Positions 49,929 to 63,200 of a stretch of DNA of 64,000 bases are shown here, piece by piece. The stretch is from assembly GCF_000801105.2 (NCBI RefSeq), contig NC_079515.1:17011407-17075406 (forward strand), read 5' to 3'. The translations under genes were made by a program, and so were the position numbers. The stretch's first letter is position 1, and each line of letters opens with the position of its first letter. This stretch comes from Raphanus sativus. Its lineage: Eukaryota; Streptophyta; Magnoliopsida; Brassicales; Brassicaceae. The notes under the pieces were generated by a model, which worked only from the letters and a program-made list of their open reading frames with translations, searched no databases and was not told the DNA's origin.

Positions 49929-50421
49929 ATGTAGCAAAATCATCATATACGGCTTATAATACACGACTTATAATACACTTTGTTAGGAAATAGACATATA
50001 TATGGTGAATAGTGCGCACTTACGGTGCCGTCTATACGGTTACATTTTTTTTTCTCTGCACATGTTTGTTTTGTTTTAAATATTATAATACATTAAGCAT
50101 AAATGAAATCAAAGTTTGCCAAGAAAAGATACATTAGTCTATTTGTTGGTATGTAGTCTCATTAGCTCTTCGATACTATAATAGTGTTTAGTGAGTGAAA
50201 CTTTTATATAATTTATACTGTGAATAGTAATAGTTGCAAAATACAATCAATTCTTTCTTACTACACACTTTTTTCTTACAACATATTTATTTTTCCAAAA
50301 ACAACAGAAAATCATTCAAGGTGGCTGAATCATATGCAAATTTAACCAAGCATCATAAACTTCAGTTTTTAAAACGTCGTATTTTTCGTATTAGTATTAT
50401 TTTGTTTTCATATTAATCTTC

Positions 50422-50466
<45 letters not shown>

Positions 50467-50780
50467 GTCCGCTTATACCCCATTTAAACGTCCAAATATA
50501 GATATAAACGCTGAGTTACCGCACAGGGAACACATTGCGCATTTTAGAATACTGGTAGAAAGACTATGTCAAAGAAGAAGAAAGTGATAGAATTGGGAAG
50601 ATCGCTAGTTCTTTTTTTCTGTTACAAAGATCTCTAGTTCCTTTTTTTGCTACGAAGATCTCTAGTTCCTTTACTACTCAAAGTAAAAAATTTATAAGTC
50701 ATATCAAATACAATATAATAACTATGTTGTTACCATTATCTTATATTAGTTATTGAGCTTCCAAATTTTAAATGTTAAAT
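49929..50780. other. Intergenic, AT-rich
   Basis: No gene recognised. A repeated CTAGTTCCTTTTTTTGCTAC / CTAGTTCTTTTTTTCTG segment lies at 50605-50665. Confidence 0.5.
50428..50464. repeat. (AT)n microsatellite
   Basis: Pure AT dinucleotide run of about 18 units. Confidence 0.95.
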
Positions 50781-51230
50781 ATGTTGTTACCGACTGGAAA
50801 AAAAGAAGCGTGAATAGAGAGTTAAATATTATCTCTCCCAGGCGACTTTTTCGAGAGTTATTAGCACCTAACGGTCTGTTAGACTCTTTCCCAACTATCT
50901 CTTTTACCCATCAAACTTTTGAGTGCTGATTTCAAATCCTTCACACTTTGGGAAGTATCTGCTGGAAAGTTCACAGTCTTGGCCTTTACACACCGGGTTC
51001 TTCCCCCGACCCGTGGTCGGAGGGACCGCCTGCCTCCCCTACCGACGGAACCACCACTCCTCCAAGCATGAAATCCTTCAACCCCACCGTCACTGAACTA
51101 AAGAAGCAAGCAGTATAACCTCACCACCTTCAACTTTCCCTTTGTGTACGAATAACCCCCAAGAAACGCTTAGCCCTTTACGCTCTAACCTTTCAACCTT
51201 GCTACCTAGCAAAGAACCCAAAAGCTCACA

Positions 51231-53045
51231 ATGCAGAGAAGACTCTCGTATGCAGAAAAAGGCAAAGGCCTTGCGGTCCCATCTCAACCTCCTCGAACAG
51301 CGAGAGTTAGGGTACCTGCAGTAGATACAACCGAGCTAATCAGGAAACATTCGCTTACTCTGGTTGGAAGAATCACAAACCCTACACACCAGAGAATGTG
51401 GTCTCTAATACCTTTCTTTGGAGAGCACTGGAAAGTGGAAACAAGCCCGGTGTGAGCAGATCTGGGGCAAGGTTGCTTTCAGTTCCAGTTTGCTTCAGAG
51501 AAGGATCTTTTGAAGGTCCTAAACGACTGTCCCTACCACTTTGCCCACTGGATGCTTATGATCCAACGATGGGAACCTACAACGTCTCCAAACTTCCCCA
51601 ACCAAATACCGTTTTGGATACAAGTTCAGGGCATACCTCTCCATCTGTGGTCTGAAGTGGCGCTAACAACCCTAGCAGATGACATAGGGAAGCGAATCAC
51701 GGTGGAAATCACTGCAACTAAAGCCCGTATGAAAGTGATGATTGATGGCCTTAAACCGATTATAAAAAAGGCAATGATGGAGTTTGACTCATAAGAGGAA
51801 GTTGAAGTGACTCTTGTGTACGAAAAATTGGAGAAAAACGGTACACTTTGCTGTATGCTTGACCACGAAATACAAGATTGCCCTCTTAGAGAAAAAGAAC
51901 AAGCTCCAAACAACCATACGGGAAATGGAGCGACTGATCCCTCCAGAGGCTTGGCTGACAGCAAAAGGAATGGTGACTCTTATGAGATCCGCTCACGACC
52001 TGCTCCGAGAGAAGACAATCGAAGCTATAGCCGACGCCATTATGAAACCCGATACCAGAACTCGTACAAAGGCTCTGACAAATCTATTAGCAGGAGATAT
52101 GAGGTAGATAAGGAGAGAGCACCACTGAGACGTAGCAACCAAGCAAAAACCACCCATCCTCAGAAGGAGTACTCCAATTATTACAAACCTCATGAGCTGA
52201 ATGTGGAAGCTTCTTACTACTCCCGAGAGTACAGAAGGCCAGACAAAGTTCCCTCTGACAGATCTAACCAGTACTCCCTACAGAGAAGCACATCTAGCAT
52301 GCAGAGGTGGATTGAAAAACCTGGTCAGCTCAGAGTCGATGCACCCACAGACCAAAACCAAGTGGAACGTTCAGCTTCATTGAGACCCTCTCCACCCATA
52401 AGACCTAGTACCATCTACCCTGAAGCGCTAAATAATGCCTTAACTGAGGTCAGAGAAGCAATGATCAACTACACAAACCACCCCGACCCAACAGAAAGCA
52501 CAGCACGACGTGAAAGGTTCCGTCAAGCTGAAGAAGCTGGCGAAGTTGAAGAAACAGCTGCAATGATGCTTAATGGACAAGCTATAGCACAACTGACTGA
52601 TGAAGTCCAAGAGGAGACTCGAGTTGCTATTAGCCCATCCTCACCTCGTATTCCAGCCCTGTTGAGGCTTGGACCCATTCAGGAAAATGAAACAACTGAG
52701 GAACCTTCGACTCCCTTGAGAGCAGACACCAATGTTACTGTTAGACGTAAGCCGGGAAGACCCTCCGGAAGAAGAAACATAACTCCCTCCCCTCTAAGCT
52801 TTCTGGGAGCAGGATTGCGCCGTAGAGTGATATCAAAAACCCACGCCTCCCCCTTCAGAAGAAAAACCCTGACCTTTATCCCTCGACTAGAGGAGAACCC
52901 CCGAAAATCAACTACTTCAAAAAAGACAGGAGCAAGCCCAGTGACTAAAAGATCCAAGGGCATAAAGATTGGCAGACCTACATCTTCAGCTCCACAGAGA
53001 GTGCGTAGGACGGATTTTCGGGATCCGCCCTCTCCTCTTCCTTAA
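51231..53045 (+). pseudogene. LINE ORF1 (DUF4283), two in-frame stops, damaged zinc knuckle
   Basis: A single frame through 1815 nt, broken only by TGA 51453-51455 and TAA 51792-51794. DUF4283 features: KHSLTLVGRITNPTHQRMW, GCFQFQFASEKDLLKVLND and IPFWIQVQGIPLHLWSE. The knuckle near 51840 reads NGTLCCMLDHEIQDC: the first cysteine of C-x2-C-x4-H-x4-C is lost (Gly). The C-terminal half is basic, Ser/Arg/Pro-rich and low in conserved motifs, normal for such ORF1 proteins. It probably bound element RNA. Confidence 0.88.
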
Positions 53046-53048
53046 AAG

Positions 53049-56000
53049 TAGTATGTTGGAACTGTCAAGGGGTGGGGAACCCCTGGACAGTTCGACGCCT
53101 CCGAGAAATCTGCAAGAAAATAGACCCAGATATATTATTTCTATCGGAGACAAAAAATCCCCATACTGTGGTGGTAAAGAAGCTGGAATGCTTACGATTT
53201 GGAAACATTAAAACGGTACTAACACACGGAAGAGCAGGAGGAGGATTAGCACTGCTATGGAAAGATGGGATCGATCTAGAGATTGTCTCTTCCTGTAAGA
53301 ATTATGTAGACACTAAGCTCATATATGAAGGAAATTTAAGCTATGCTACTTTTGTCTATGGCGACACTGATAAAAAGAGAAGAAAACAAACCTGGGACTA
53401 CATTACAGCACTGGCCCTGATCAGAGATGCTCCCTGGTTGGTGTCAGGAGACTTCAATGACCTGACGGGAAATGATGAGAAAGAGGGAGGACCTGACAGA
53501 GCTGATGGATCATTTGATGACTTCAGAGACTTCCTAACATAAGGGGATCTATATGATCTTCAACATACGGGGAACTGCCTATCCTGGAGAGGAAATAGAT
53601 GGGGACACAATGTGAAATGCCGCTTGGACAGAGCCCTCTCCAATAGCTCTTGGGCTGAACTCTACCCCTCGGGACACTGTGAGTATCTCCGCTTTGAGAG
53701 CTCCGACCACTGCCCCATTGTAACCTTCTTTGAACCCCTGAGGAAGAAAAAGAAAGGCATCTTTAGATATGATCGCTCACTCAGCACAAACGTTGAAGTC
53801 AAGCAACTAATACAAGAAACTTGGAATGAGGAAGTGCAGCTGAGAGTGAAACAAAAGGTGGATAAATGCAGAAAAACGATTATCAAATGGGCAAAAGCGC
53901 AGCAAGCTGACATCAAATCTACTATGGAGAAACTCAAACGACAAATAGATAACCTGATGTCAGAGTCCAACCCTAACGAGATCCTACTAAAAGAGCTCAC
54001 TGATGATCTGAGAAGAACCTATATGCAAGAAGAAGAGCATTGGCGCCAACGAAGCAGACAACTATGGCTAAACTTAGGGGATAAAAACACTGGATATTTT
54101 CATGCTTCAACAAAGACAAGAAAAGCTATGAATAAATTCTCAGTTCTGGAAGGCCCTGATGGCGTCTCAGTGTACACAGAAGAGGAGATAACAGCTACAA
54201 TGGAATCTTATTTCAATGAAATTTTCAAGCCTATCAAAAGAGAGCAAGGAACCATGGAAGCAATACTCAATGAGGTGATTCAACCGATGGTCTCAGAGGA
54301 AATTAATCAGAAGCTAATATCCATACCTGAAGCGCAAGAGATAAAAGACGCTCTCTTCTCCATTCACCCAGGAAAAGCGCCTGGACCAGATGGCTTCTCG
54401 GCGTGCTTCTTTCAATCTAACTGGAACGTGGTAGGGCATGACATGATCCAGGAGGTCCAGGCTTTTTTCCGATCCAGCCAGATGCCCTGCACGATCAATG
54501 AAACTCATCTGAGACTCATACCGAAGATACTGAGCCCAAAGAAAGTATCTGACTACAGACCTCTGGCGCTATGCAATGTGAGCTATAAAGTAATATCCAA
54601 GCTCCTAGCCCGCAGACTCCAACCCTTACTGAACAACATCATCACCGAGACCCAATCTGCATTCATTCCAAAGAGGGCTATTTTAGATAATGTGCTTATT
54701 ACACATGAACTGCTGCACTATCTAAAGAAGTCTAAGGCCAAAAAACACTGCTACATGGCTGTCAAAACTGACATGAGTAAAGCCTATGACAGACTCGAAT
54801 GGGACTTCATCAAGCAAGCTATCCTAAGATTTGGGTTTCATCCTATATGGACAAAATGGATAATGCAGTGCATCATTTCAGTAAGCTACTCATTCATCAT
54901 CAACGATGCAACAAGGGGATTTGTAAAGCCAGGCAGAGGGATAAGACAGGGAGATCCACTCTCCCCATATATATTCATACTCTGCAGTGAACTACTTTCA
55001 AGATTATGCAACCTAGGGCAAACAAATGGCAAACTGCAGGGAATCAAGATTACAACAGGAGCGCCATGCATTAATCATCTGCTATTTGCAGATGACACAA
55101 TGTTTTTCTGCAAGGCTAATGTGCAAAATGCGCAGACACTAAACAAGATACTCGCTACCTATGAGACAGTCTCGGGACAACTAATCAACACCCAGAAGTC
55201 GGCAGTCTCCTTCTCAAAGAACTCACCATCAGAACGGAAAGAAAGTATCAAACAAATCCTAGGAGTTGAAAATAATGGGGGTTTTGGAATTTACCTTGGA
55301 CTGCCAGAACAATTCGGCTGTAGGAAGAGAGACTTGTTTGCCAACATTTTGGAAAAAATCAAGAAAAAGTCTATCTGCTGGTCCTCAAAGTTCCTATCGA
55401 GAGCTGGCAAAATGATCATGCTCCGCACAGTGCTCTCAGCAATGCCATCTCATGCCATGTCCTGCTTCAAATTAAAATTCAATCCCTCCAAACAAGGTTC
55501 TTGTGGGATACTGCAACAAAGAAATGGAAGGTGTCATGGGTGTCTTGGAAGAAGATGGCGAGACCAAAGAAGGGGGACTAGACTTCAAAGATATAGCGAC
55601 TTACAATGATGCGCTACTAGCGAAACTGAGATGGAGAATCCTCAAGAACCCTTCATGTCTCCTTGCACGCTGCCTGCTAGCAAAATACTGCAAGGAAGAA
55701 AATTTCCTTTCAATCAAACCAGCAAAGAATTCTTCCCATGGATGGAAAGGAATTTTGATTGGAAGAGACCTATTAAAAATTCACCTGGGATGGGTAGTAG
55801 GAACGGGAACAGATATCAGCGTCTGGAATGATGCTTGGCTGTCGACTTCAGAACAAAAACGCCCCTACGGACCTGCGCCAGAAGCCTTTAAAGACTCTTG
55901 GTTTCTGACCTGATGTATGAAAACTCCACAGAATGGGACTTCAACATGCTGGAACGTGTCCTTCCTTTTCACACTCAAGAAGTGCTCCTTCTCAAACCAT

Positions 56001-57031
56001 CCTTGTGCAACACACCTGATGAGTTGGTGTGGCTAAAAACAGCATCAGGAGTGTACTCTGCAAAATCAGGCTATCGAGCACAGGCAGAAGTGATGATTTC
56101 TGAACCGGAGACGGAACCTACAACATCACACGACTGGTTAGCTAATGTCTGGAAGCTAAAAACAGCGGAGAAAATCAAGGTGTTCCTCTGGAATTGCCTT
56201 CACAATGGCTTACCAGTAGGAGAGCAAATGGCGATAAGGAATATACCTGTGATAAGTGCTTGCCCACGCTGCAGTGAAAGTGAAACGGTGCCGCATATGC
56301 TCTTCTCATGCCCCTATGCCTCCACGGTATGGAGCCTCGCCCCCTTAGCAACGCCATTCGATGCGAGAATCATCTCCTCCACAAATTGAGGCTCTCGACA
56401 AACTGCGCAAGATACCTTCTTTACCACCAATTGGAGTCGGCCCTGGTACGATATCAGCCTCCATCTGCTGGAACTTGTGGATCGCCAGAAACCAATTGAT
56501 CTTCCAGAAGAGAGACTTCACTCCGATTGAAACCTTGGGCAAAGCGATCAAAGAAGCCAGGGAATGGTCAATTTCCCAGGAACCAACCCATAATCCAAAT
56601 CAACAAGTAACCCGTATCATCCAAGATCCTCCAGTAGTCACAAATCGGATCTGCATGTACACCGACGCCGCTTGGAACGCGTGACTAAGTGCGCAGGCCT
56701 TGCTTGGATAATCGATGATGCCGGATCAACTTCATGTCACTCAGCGACCGTAACCTTTGTGTCTTCGCCCCTTACTGCGGAAACTTTGGCTTTGAGAAAG
56801 GCCATGATCTCTGCTCGACGATTGGGATGTAACTCTCTACTGATTCTCTCTGACTCTCAGGTACTGGTTAACCTGGTGAACGCAAGAGGAAGGAACCTGG
56901 AGATCATTACTCTTCTCAACGACATCTATCTACTTTCTCTGCAATTTAATGTTATCAAGGTTAAGTTTATCCCTAGGCTGAATAACTCTAAGGCTGACTC
57001 TGTTGCCAAACAGGCTCTTGCCTTAATGTAA
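53049..57031 (+). pseudogene. LINE ORF2 (endonuclease, reverse transcriptase, RNase H), broken
   Basis: Begins VVCWNCQGVGNPWTV without an ATG (TTAAAAG where an overlapping ATGAAAG would be expected). Endonuclease: SGDFNDLTGNDEKEGG, SSDHCPIV. A TAA at 53540-53542 interrupts it. Reverse transcriptase is long and intact from 53612: IHPGKAPGPDGFSACFFQ, DYRPLALCNVSYKVISK, KTDMSKAYDRLEW, GRGIRQGDPLSPYIF and LLFADDTMFF near 55080. Frame changes lie near 55480, 55900, 56385 and 56680. zf-RVT shows CPRCSESETVPHMLFSC; RNase H runs from MYTDAAWNA to NNSKADSVAKQAL. Dead copy. Confidence 0.9.
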
Positions 57032-57093
57032 CAGACCTAATCTATTTTAATGCAAGTATCATGTTTCACAAAAAAAAAAAAATGTTGTTACCG

Positions 57094-58202
57094 TGTAATT
57101 ATATTCTTAGACGACACAATAGTGAATCTACATTCTTTTTATTAAACATTATATTAACATACAAATAACAAGCAAAAAAACATATATCATCTAGCAAACA
57201 ATGTATCAAACAAAATGAATAGACTAACATACCATGTAACAACTAACAAACAATACTACAGATTTTGTTAATTAACAGAATTTAATTATGTATAGTGTGT
57301 TAAAAGAATTAATAAGATACAGTATGTAATAAAGAAACAATGTATCTAATATAAAATATGTTTAATATAAAAATATGTGACAAGTAGAGAAATGTATCAA
57401 TAATAAATTATGTAACATCTAACAAATAAAATGTATCATCTAACCAACAACATATATATATATATTATCACCATCTATTTTGAAACCTTTTTTGTATTAT
57501 AATTTAGTGGTAATCTAATAGTAACATTTAACAAAAAATTATCCCAAACGGCGACATAAAACTGAAGATTCACTAAAACATAAATAATATCATATAATAA
57601 TATAAAATGTCTGATACCACAATTTTTATCCATATCGAAAATGGTGTAGTGAGACTAAAGGTTATCATAGATAGATAACAAATACATATTTAGGTAGTTG
57701 CTAAACTGTTACATAAAAACAATTCCGTTATCAGAAAATTATTGGCTACAGAACTTCTCACATATCCAACTAATGGCTCATCTGGAACCAACATTCTGTG
57801 AATTATCAGATTATGTGGCTTCGTTCGGTACTGTCCTACATATATTATCTATGAGACTTGAACATCTTCGACCAGACTATGTTTTTGTGCATCAACCATC
57901 CGAATTTCGTCCAGTAAAGTTCTGTCAAACCATTTGAAAAGATGATCTTCATTTATCTAAAACAATAACAAAAAGAAGAACTAGTCAATCCGTCTGTAAG
58001 TTATAGTTTTACGTAACTTGTCAAACCAGTCTGAATAGCAATCTCGCATTGGAATTTTTGGTATATTTTTTTCATTGTCATTGAGACATAAATAATTTTA
58101 CTATTTCCGTACCAGCATCTTATCGGAACTCTGATGAAGGATGGCCGTGAATCTGTTTTTTGCCTTGAACATTAGTTGTAGCTATCTATTTATTCACCCT
58201 AA
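57094..58202. other. Intergenic, AT-rich
   Basis: 57120-57450 is composed of loosely repeated AACATACAAATAACAAGC / TAACAAACAATGTATC-type strings. A 79-residue frame at 57698-57937 lies in less AT-rich DNA but matches nothing I know. No gene supported. Confidence 0.5.
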
Positions 58203-59200
58203 GAGTATCTACAACAACACTTTTAAGGAAATACCCACTTAAAATAAAGGGATAAATGAATGGTTCTTTATCTTGTATCTGAAGATTATGTGCTAAAAAT
58301 TGTTGAAACCACGTATCTTCATTTATAGTCATTTCTACGTTCGCTGGTGGTGCTGTTTTTCATCTCAAATTGTTGCATTGACATCTCGTTCGGCCTCAAT
58401 AATCATGTTATGTATTATAATACATGATGTCATTATGTGATGCAATACCTCTTCTTCCAATAACGTGAGGATCCTACGATAATAGCAAATTTAGACTGTA
58501 GGACTCTGAAAGCTTGTTCAACATCTTCCCGACATGATTCTTGTCTTAATGCATACAATTTTGTTTTGGACTTGGGATCGCTAATTGTTTGAAAAATTGT
58601 TGACCATTTAGGATATGATCAATAACAACAAGGCGAGACTACTCCAAATTTGTATGGACAATATTTTGGTGATTTTGAAGGTTCGGGATCAAATTTACCG
58701 GCATATTAATATTGTGATTTATGATAATTTGTGTAATGTTTTCACATTATTATGTAACATGTATTTTGATGTAAAATATTATGCTTCTATTATGGTTTTT
58801 AATTTGTGTAAAATTTCCTAAATGTAATATTATTGTTTTGTGAAATAATATGTTTATATTATATTTTTATTAATATAATTTTCTTTTCTGTATAATAATT
58901 CTAATTATTTTATTAATATATGAAATTAAATTTATAAAACCAAATATTATAATAGTTATGTATAATATCACAAGAATACAAAAAATTAAAAAAGAAAGAA
59001 AGTGTTAAATACATAATCGTTAAACTCATATAAATAGAAAGACTAGAGTAAAAAAATGAATAGTGTTTAAAGAGTCTGAATAGTGATTCTTTATATTTGA
59101 AAGTGTACTGTTCATCTCTTTAAAAAATAAAATGATAAATGACGGTTGGATTGCATAACTCTTTTAAAAAATAAAAGACAAAAGATTGTTGGAGATGCTC
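58203..59200 (-). mobile_element. PIF/Harbinger relic, 998 bp
   Basis: Flanked by TAA (58200-58202 and 59201-59203). Termini are GAGTATCTACAACAA on the left and GAGCATCTCCAACAA as reverse complement on the right (13 of 15 identical). TAA duplication and these ends are standard for Harbinger/ATIS112-like elements. It contains a transposase remnant on the minus strand and an AT-rich right half. Confidence 0.88.
58360..58618 (-). pseudogene. Harbinger transposase C-terminal remnant
   Basis: Read on the minus strand: YPKWSTIFQTISDPKSKTKLYALRQ, then ESCREDVEQAFRVLQSKFAIIVGSSR, a stop or shift, then IIIHNMIIEAERD. This matches the C-terminal part of plant DDE_4/ALP1-like Harbinger transposases (QE..RKDVERAFGVLQ..FAI and ILHNMIVEDERD blocks). 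Only the end of the gene survives, with in-frame damage near 58430, so it cannot be active. Confidence 0.8.
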
Positions 59201-59203
59201 TAA

Positions 59204-60220
59204 AAGAAGTGACAAAAGTCGATTACATCTTATGTGGGAAAAAGGTAAATTAATCAAGATTTATAAATGTTAATAAAATTACATTCATATATAGTTTGAA
59301 ATAGTTTTCCAGCACTTAAGTTCAAAGTGTTACTTTTGTTACACCTTAATGCACAGTTTCATTTATCTTTTATCTCTTATATGCGTTGAAGTGAATAAGA
59401 TATCAATTTGACCAATACCAGATTAAATGAAAAGTGTGATTGGTTAGATATATAGTAAATTAGAGAAAAATAAATAGGTAGAAAAGAGTGAAAAAAGTAA
59501 AAAAAGAGAAAATAGAGTAAATTTTGTTACTCCAAACAATATGGAGTAAACATTAGTGTATGATTCTAGCTCTTTCAAAAGTAAAGAGAGTAAATTTCAA
59601 AAATGAATATTTCACTTAATTGGTGAAATATAAAATTTTAGTCAAATCGATGGACCAATGTGGTTTCCACAGTAAAATATAAGTTAAACATTAATGTCTT
59701 TCCAATCACACTCCAAGTGTTACTTTTCCAAATTGATTGAATAATATGGTTACGTCGACAGAGTCAAAGCAAATAATAAAGACACAATCACATCAGTCAT
59801 GTTTATGTAGTATAAAGAAAGAGTTATTTTCACCCTCAGACAGTTTATGTCTTTCTATTACAAGGAAAGACAGTTACCGGGGGTGAGGTAGTTTTCTGGT
59901 GAAAAGACTTAATTTGCCCCTGACTAAATCACAACCGGTTTTGTTCCCTCTTTTTCTTTAGTTAGTTTCGACAACTGGTTTAGATATTTTTTCAAATTTT
60001 GAAAAATGGTGGGGCCTGGTTATCTTAATTTAAATGAGTAAACCGGTCGTGCGTCTCTTCAACATCCCTCTTCCTCTCTCACCACCGCCATTATTGCTCT
60101 GTTTTTACCGAAACCCAAGGATTTCAGAGGGAAAACTAGTGAGGCGATTTTAGGGTTTGGGAGATTTGGTGGCGATTTTCCGACGATCTTACATACCGTT
60201 GCTAGTCACGGATTCTAACG
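59204..60220. other. Upstream region and 5' UTR of the DUF1985 gene
   Basis: AT-rich to about 59800. Around 59840-59940, GTGAAAAGACTTAATTTG and CCCCTGACT resemble outer sequences I associate with crucifer Mutator-like elements; without the opposite end this is only a hint. From 60040 the sequence turns CT-rich (CTTCCTCTCTCACCACCGCC), as in a 5' UTR. Confidence 0.45.
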
Positions 60221-63200
60221 ATGGCGAGAACGCGTAGCAGTCGCGGCAAGGAGAGGGAGGAAGGTTTGTTTTTGGATTTTATGTCCTGTGATTTTTTATT
60301 TTCATTCCGGTTCTTAGTTTAAGTCTTAATTTCCCTTCCAGATGCGGGTCATTCCTCAGTCGAGAATGTGAAGCAATTACTACCGGAGCGGCTGTTCGCC
60401 ACCGACCGTTTTCCTAGCGAGAGGACAAACATCTACTCGACGTCGGACTTCCTTTTGAGGGTTAGAGACGCTCTCAAGGGGTCGCCGGAGATGTTAGTGC
60501 TTCTCTCCTCTTGTTTCGGAGGGCTCTTCAATGTCCCGGCCCGTAATCTGTACCCTGGACGGGTTGTACACAGCATGATGACACGCCAGTTGGTGACCAA
60601 GAAGAAATATGAGATGTGGCCTGTCTTTGCCGGCAAACCGTTTCGTTTTTCTTTGATCGAGTTCGGGGAGGTTACCGGTTTGCCTTGCGGTGAGTTTGAA
60701 GATGGCTACACAATTGAGTACCAGTTACCGGAGACCGATGAGAACTACAGGTACTGGGAAGAGCTGATCGGAAATAACAGGGATGTTCTTGTGGAGGACC
60801 TCCTCGAGCGTGTGGAAACAGAGAAGGACATGCCTGGTTGGAAAAAACTGAAGCTCTGCTTGATAGTGATTGTCGATGGTGTTTTGATTGCAACTCTACA
60901 GAAGCCGAAACCATCACTTAAGCATGTGCAGAGGCTTGAAGATGTGGATGCTTTTCTGGCTTTCCCGTGGGGGAGGGAGTCATTCCTTTGGACTCTCAGC
61001 ACCTTGAAGCCAGGCCCTAGGATAATGGGCAAATGCGAGGACCCCGTAGGAGATCTAGTTAAAAAGTTGAGGCAGAAGTCAGTTAGGCTAGTTGGGTTCC
61101 CGCAAGCTTTGCAATTAACTGCCTTCCGGTTGATACCTCAGTTGCAGGAACTTGTCCGTGGCGACATAACGGTGACCTTACTGGATTACCCTGGGGGTTC
61201 GTTGCCCCAACATGCCGGTCTGACCGTAGCGGATGTACAGAAAGCCGAGCATAAAACTTTGGTAAGTTTTGATTAAAACATTTTGTAAGTTTATTTGTTT
61301 TTGCTTTTGTGTTTGCTTCCGTGTACACAAAGTGTAGTATAGGTTTTTTTGGTAAGAGGTCTAGTGTATCATGGTTTATGCATCTTTGTTGTTTTGTTAA
61401 TCTGTTGTACACATGGAAGTCCGATGTGTTTTATAACGTGTACACATGGACGCCTTTGCGTGTGTTGTTGTTACGCGCATGCTCAGTGGAGGTCTTGGAC
61501 ATAGGAAGGTGATGTGTTTGATTTCGTGTACACCTCGGTCTTGTACATTGTGCTGCGTGTTGATTTTTTAAATTCGCTGTACACATGGACGCTGTGTGAA
61601 GTTCTGATTTGTTGTTCACATGGACAATATCATGTATTGAATGGGCAACCCAATGTACGTCCCCTATGTGTAGATGGATTCTGTATTTTAGTGTATTAAT
61701 GGACGTCTAGTAATGTACACTTGTGGAATTCAGAGGAATTCGAGTTTGTAAATGGTAACTGTTGCTTTCTGATGTTTCGCAGCTGCAGGTCCAGCCTATG
61801 TTGGAAGTGACGGGCGACCACGAAGATAGGTGGGGTGTTTGGGATGAGGAAAGGTTCGACAAGAAGGTGGAATATTTGCTTAGGCTTTTGGGGGAAGGAC
61901 ATGGGTTTTCAAAGAGTGACTGGGGCGGGGGTGATGCTAGTGGGACGCTGTTTGTTTTTAAAGAGAAAGATAATAAGCGTAAGAGGAAATCGGAGGATGC
62001 GGAGGTAAGTGACATCGAACCTGAGAAGAAAGAGCAAAGGTTAAGCAAAGATTTGGAGCGTGAGACACGGAAGTACGCGGAGAGGCAGGAGGAGTTTATC
62101 GCTGGGATGGAAGAAATGAGACAGGAGATAACGAGGCTGAAAGCGTTATCTGAAAAGCAAGGTCGGCAGTTGGATAAACTGAAGAACATAGTGAAAGGGA
62201 GAAGCTCAGCTAGGAGGGGCTACCGTGGGAAGCATACAAAATCGCCTTTAAGCTTTAAGTTACCTGTTGGGGGCGTGGGTGGGCCCCGTAGGGGGAAGCT
62301 AAGTGTGGAGGTGGGCGATGCGTCTTTGTCTAAAGGAGTTGATGAGTCCCCAGATGGCGATAGTTATATATTCAAAACCCCCAAGAAAGTCCCACCTTTT
62401 TCTGAGGAAGGCATCAACGAGGAGGTGAGATCGTGTTTAGGTTGTGGACTTTAGGTCAGAAAATGTTAGATTAACCTTTAATATTTCCGATGTGCTCTGG
62501 TGCAGGAGAGAGGAAAGCTTGATGTATTGGTCGGATTGTTAGAGCTAGATGTCACTGACAAAGATGGAGAGGCATTGGATGTCTGTCCAATGAACTTTGT
62601 AGATGCGGTCACCGAAAATGTAAGTTAGGCTCTATTCGTTTACCCTCTTTTTAGTATACTTACGTATTTTAGTTGTCCATGTGGACATTTTATGCCAGTT
62701 TGTCCATGTGGACATTATATGTCAGTTTGATACGTACACTGTATGTGAATAAATCCGCAGAGGGAGGACCTTATTGTGAGGAGCGGGGATGCAAAGGATT
62801 GCATTACTTTGGGACGTGCAGAGGGGGAAAATGAACAGGTAAAATACACGTCATCGTGCAGGCGGCTTAGGAAACAAACTTACCACGTTTGTTGGTTTTT
62901 TCTCTTTTTTACTATGCGCAGCCTATTGGGGATCTTCCAGAGGGAGGGGGTCGTAAAGATGACTTGCCTTGTAAGCTCGATGAGGAGGGAATAGAGACTT
63001 CTAATTCCCCGGTACATGTCGCTGTAACCATCATGCGTAGCCTATTTAGAGGATTCATAGTTTTGTGTTATTTCTAACATGAAGTTATATTTCCTGTAAA
63101 GGGGACCCCTACTGAGAAAGAGGTTTCGGGGTCAAAGGGTGGGGTTGCTTCAAAGGAGGAGATTCAGGTGTTGGGAAGACCTATTTCATCGGAGACACAA

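Larger units (their letters stand above)
50793..57081 (+). mobile_element. L1-type LINE, near full length, 12-bp target duplication
   Basis: Flanked by ATGTTGTTACCG at 50781-50792 and at 57082-57093, directly after the oligo(A) tail (57069-57082). It has a 5' leader, ORF1 (51231-53045) and ORF2 (about 53049-57031). It belongs to a different lineage from the LINE at 28.9 kb: ORF1 and ORF2 are clearly divergent. Inactivated by stops and frameshifts. Confidence 0.9.

Noticed and set aside
51626..51964. 112-residue minus-strand frame
   Set aside because: Antisense of LINE ORF1; no independent support.
57698..57937. 79-residue frame as a small gene
   Set aside because: No recognised domain; surrounding DNA is transposon-rich and the frame is short.
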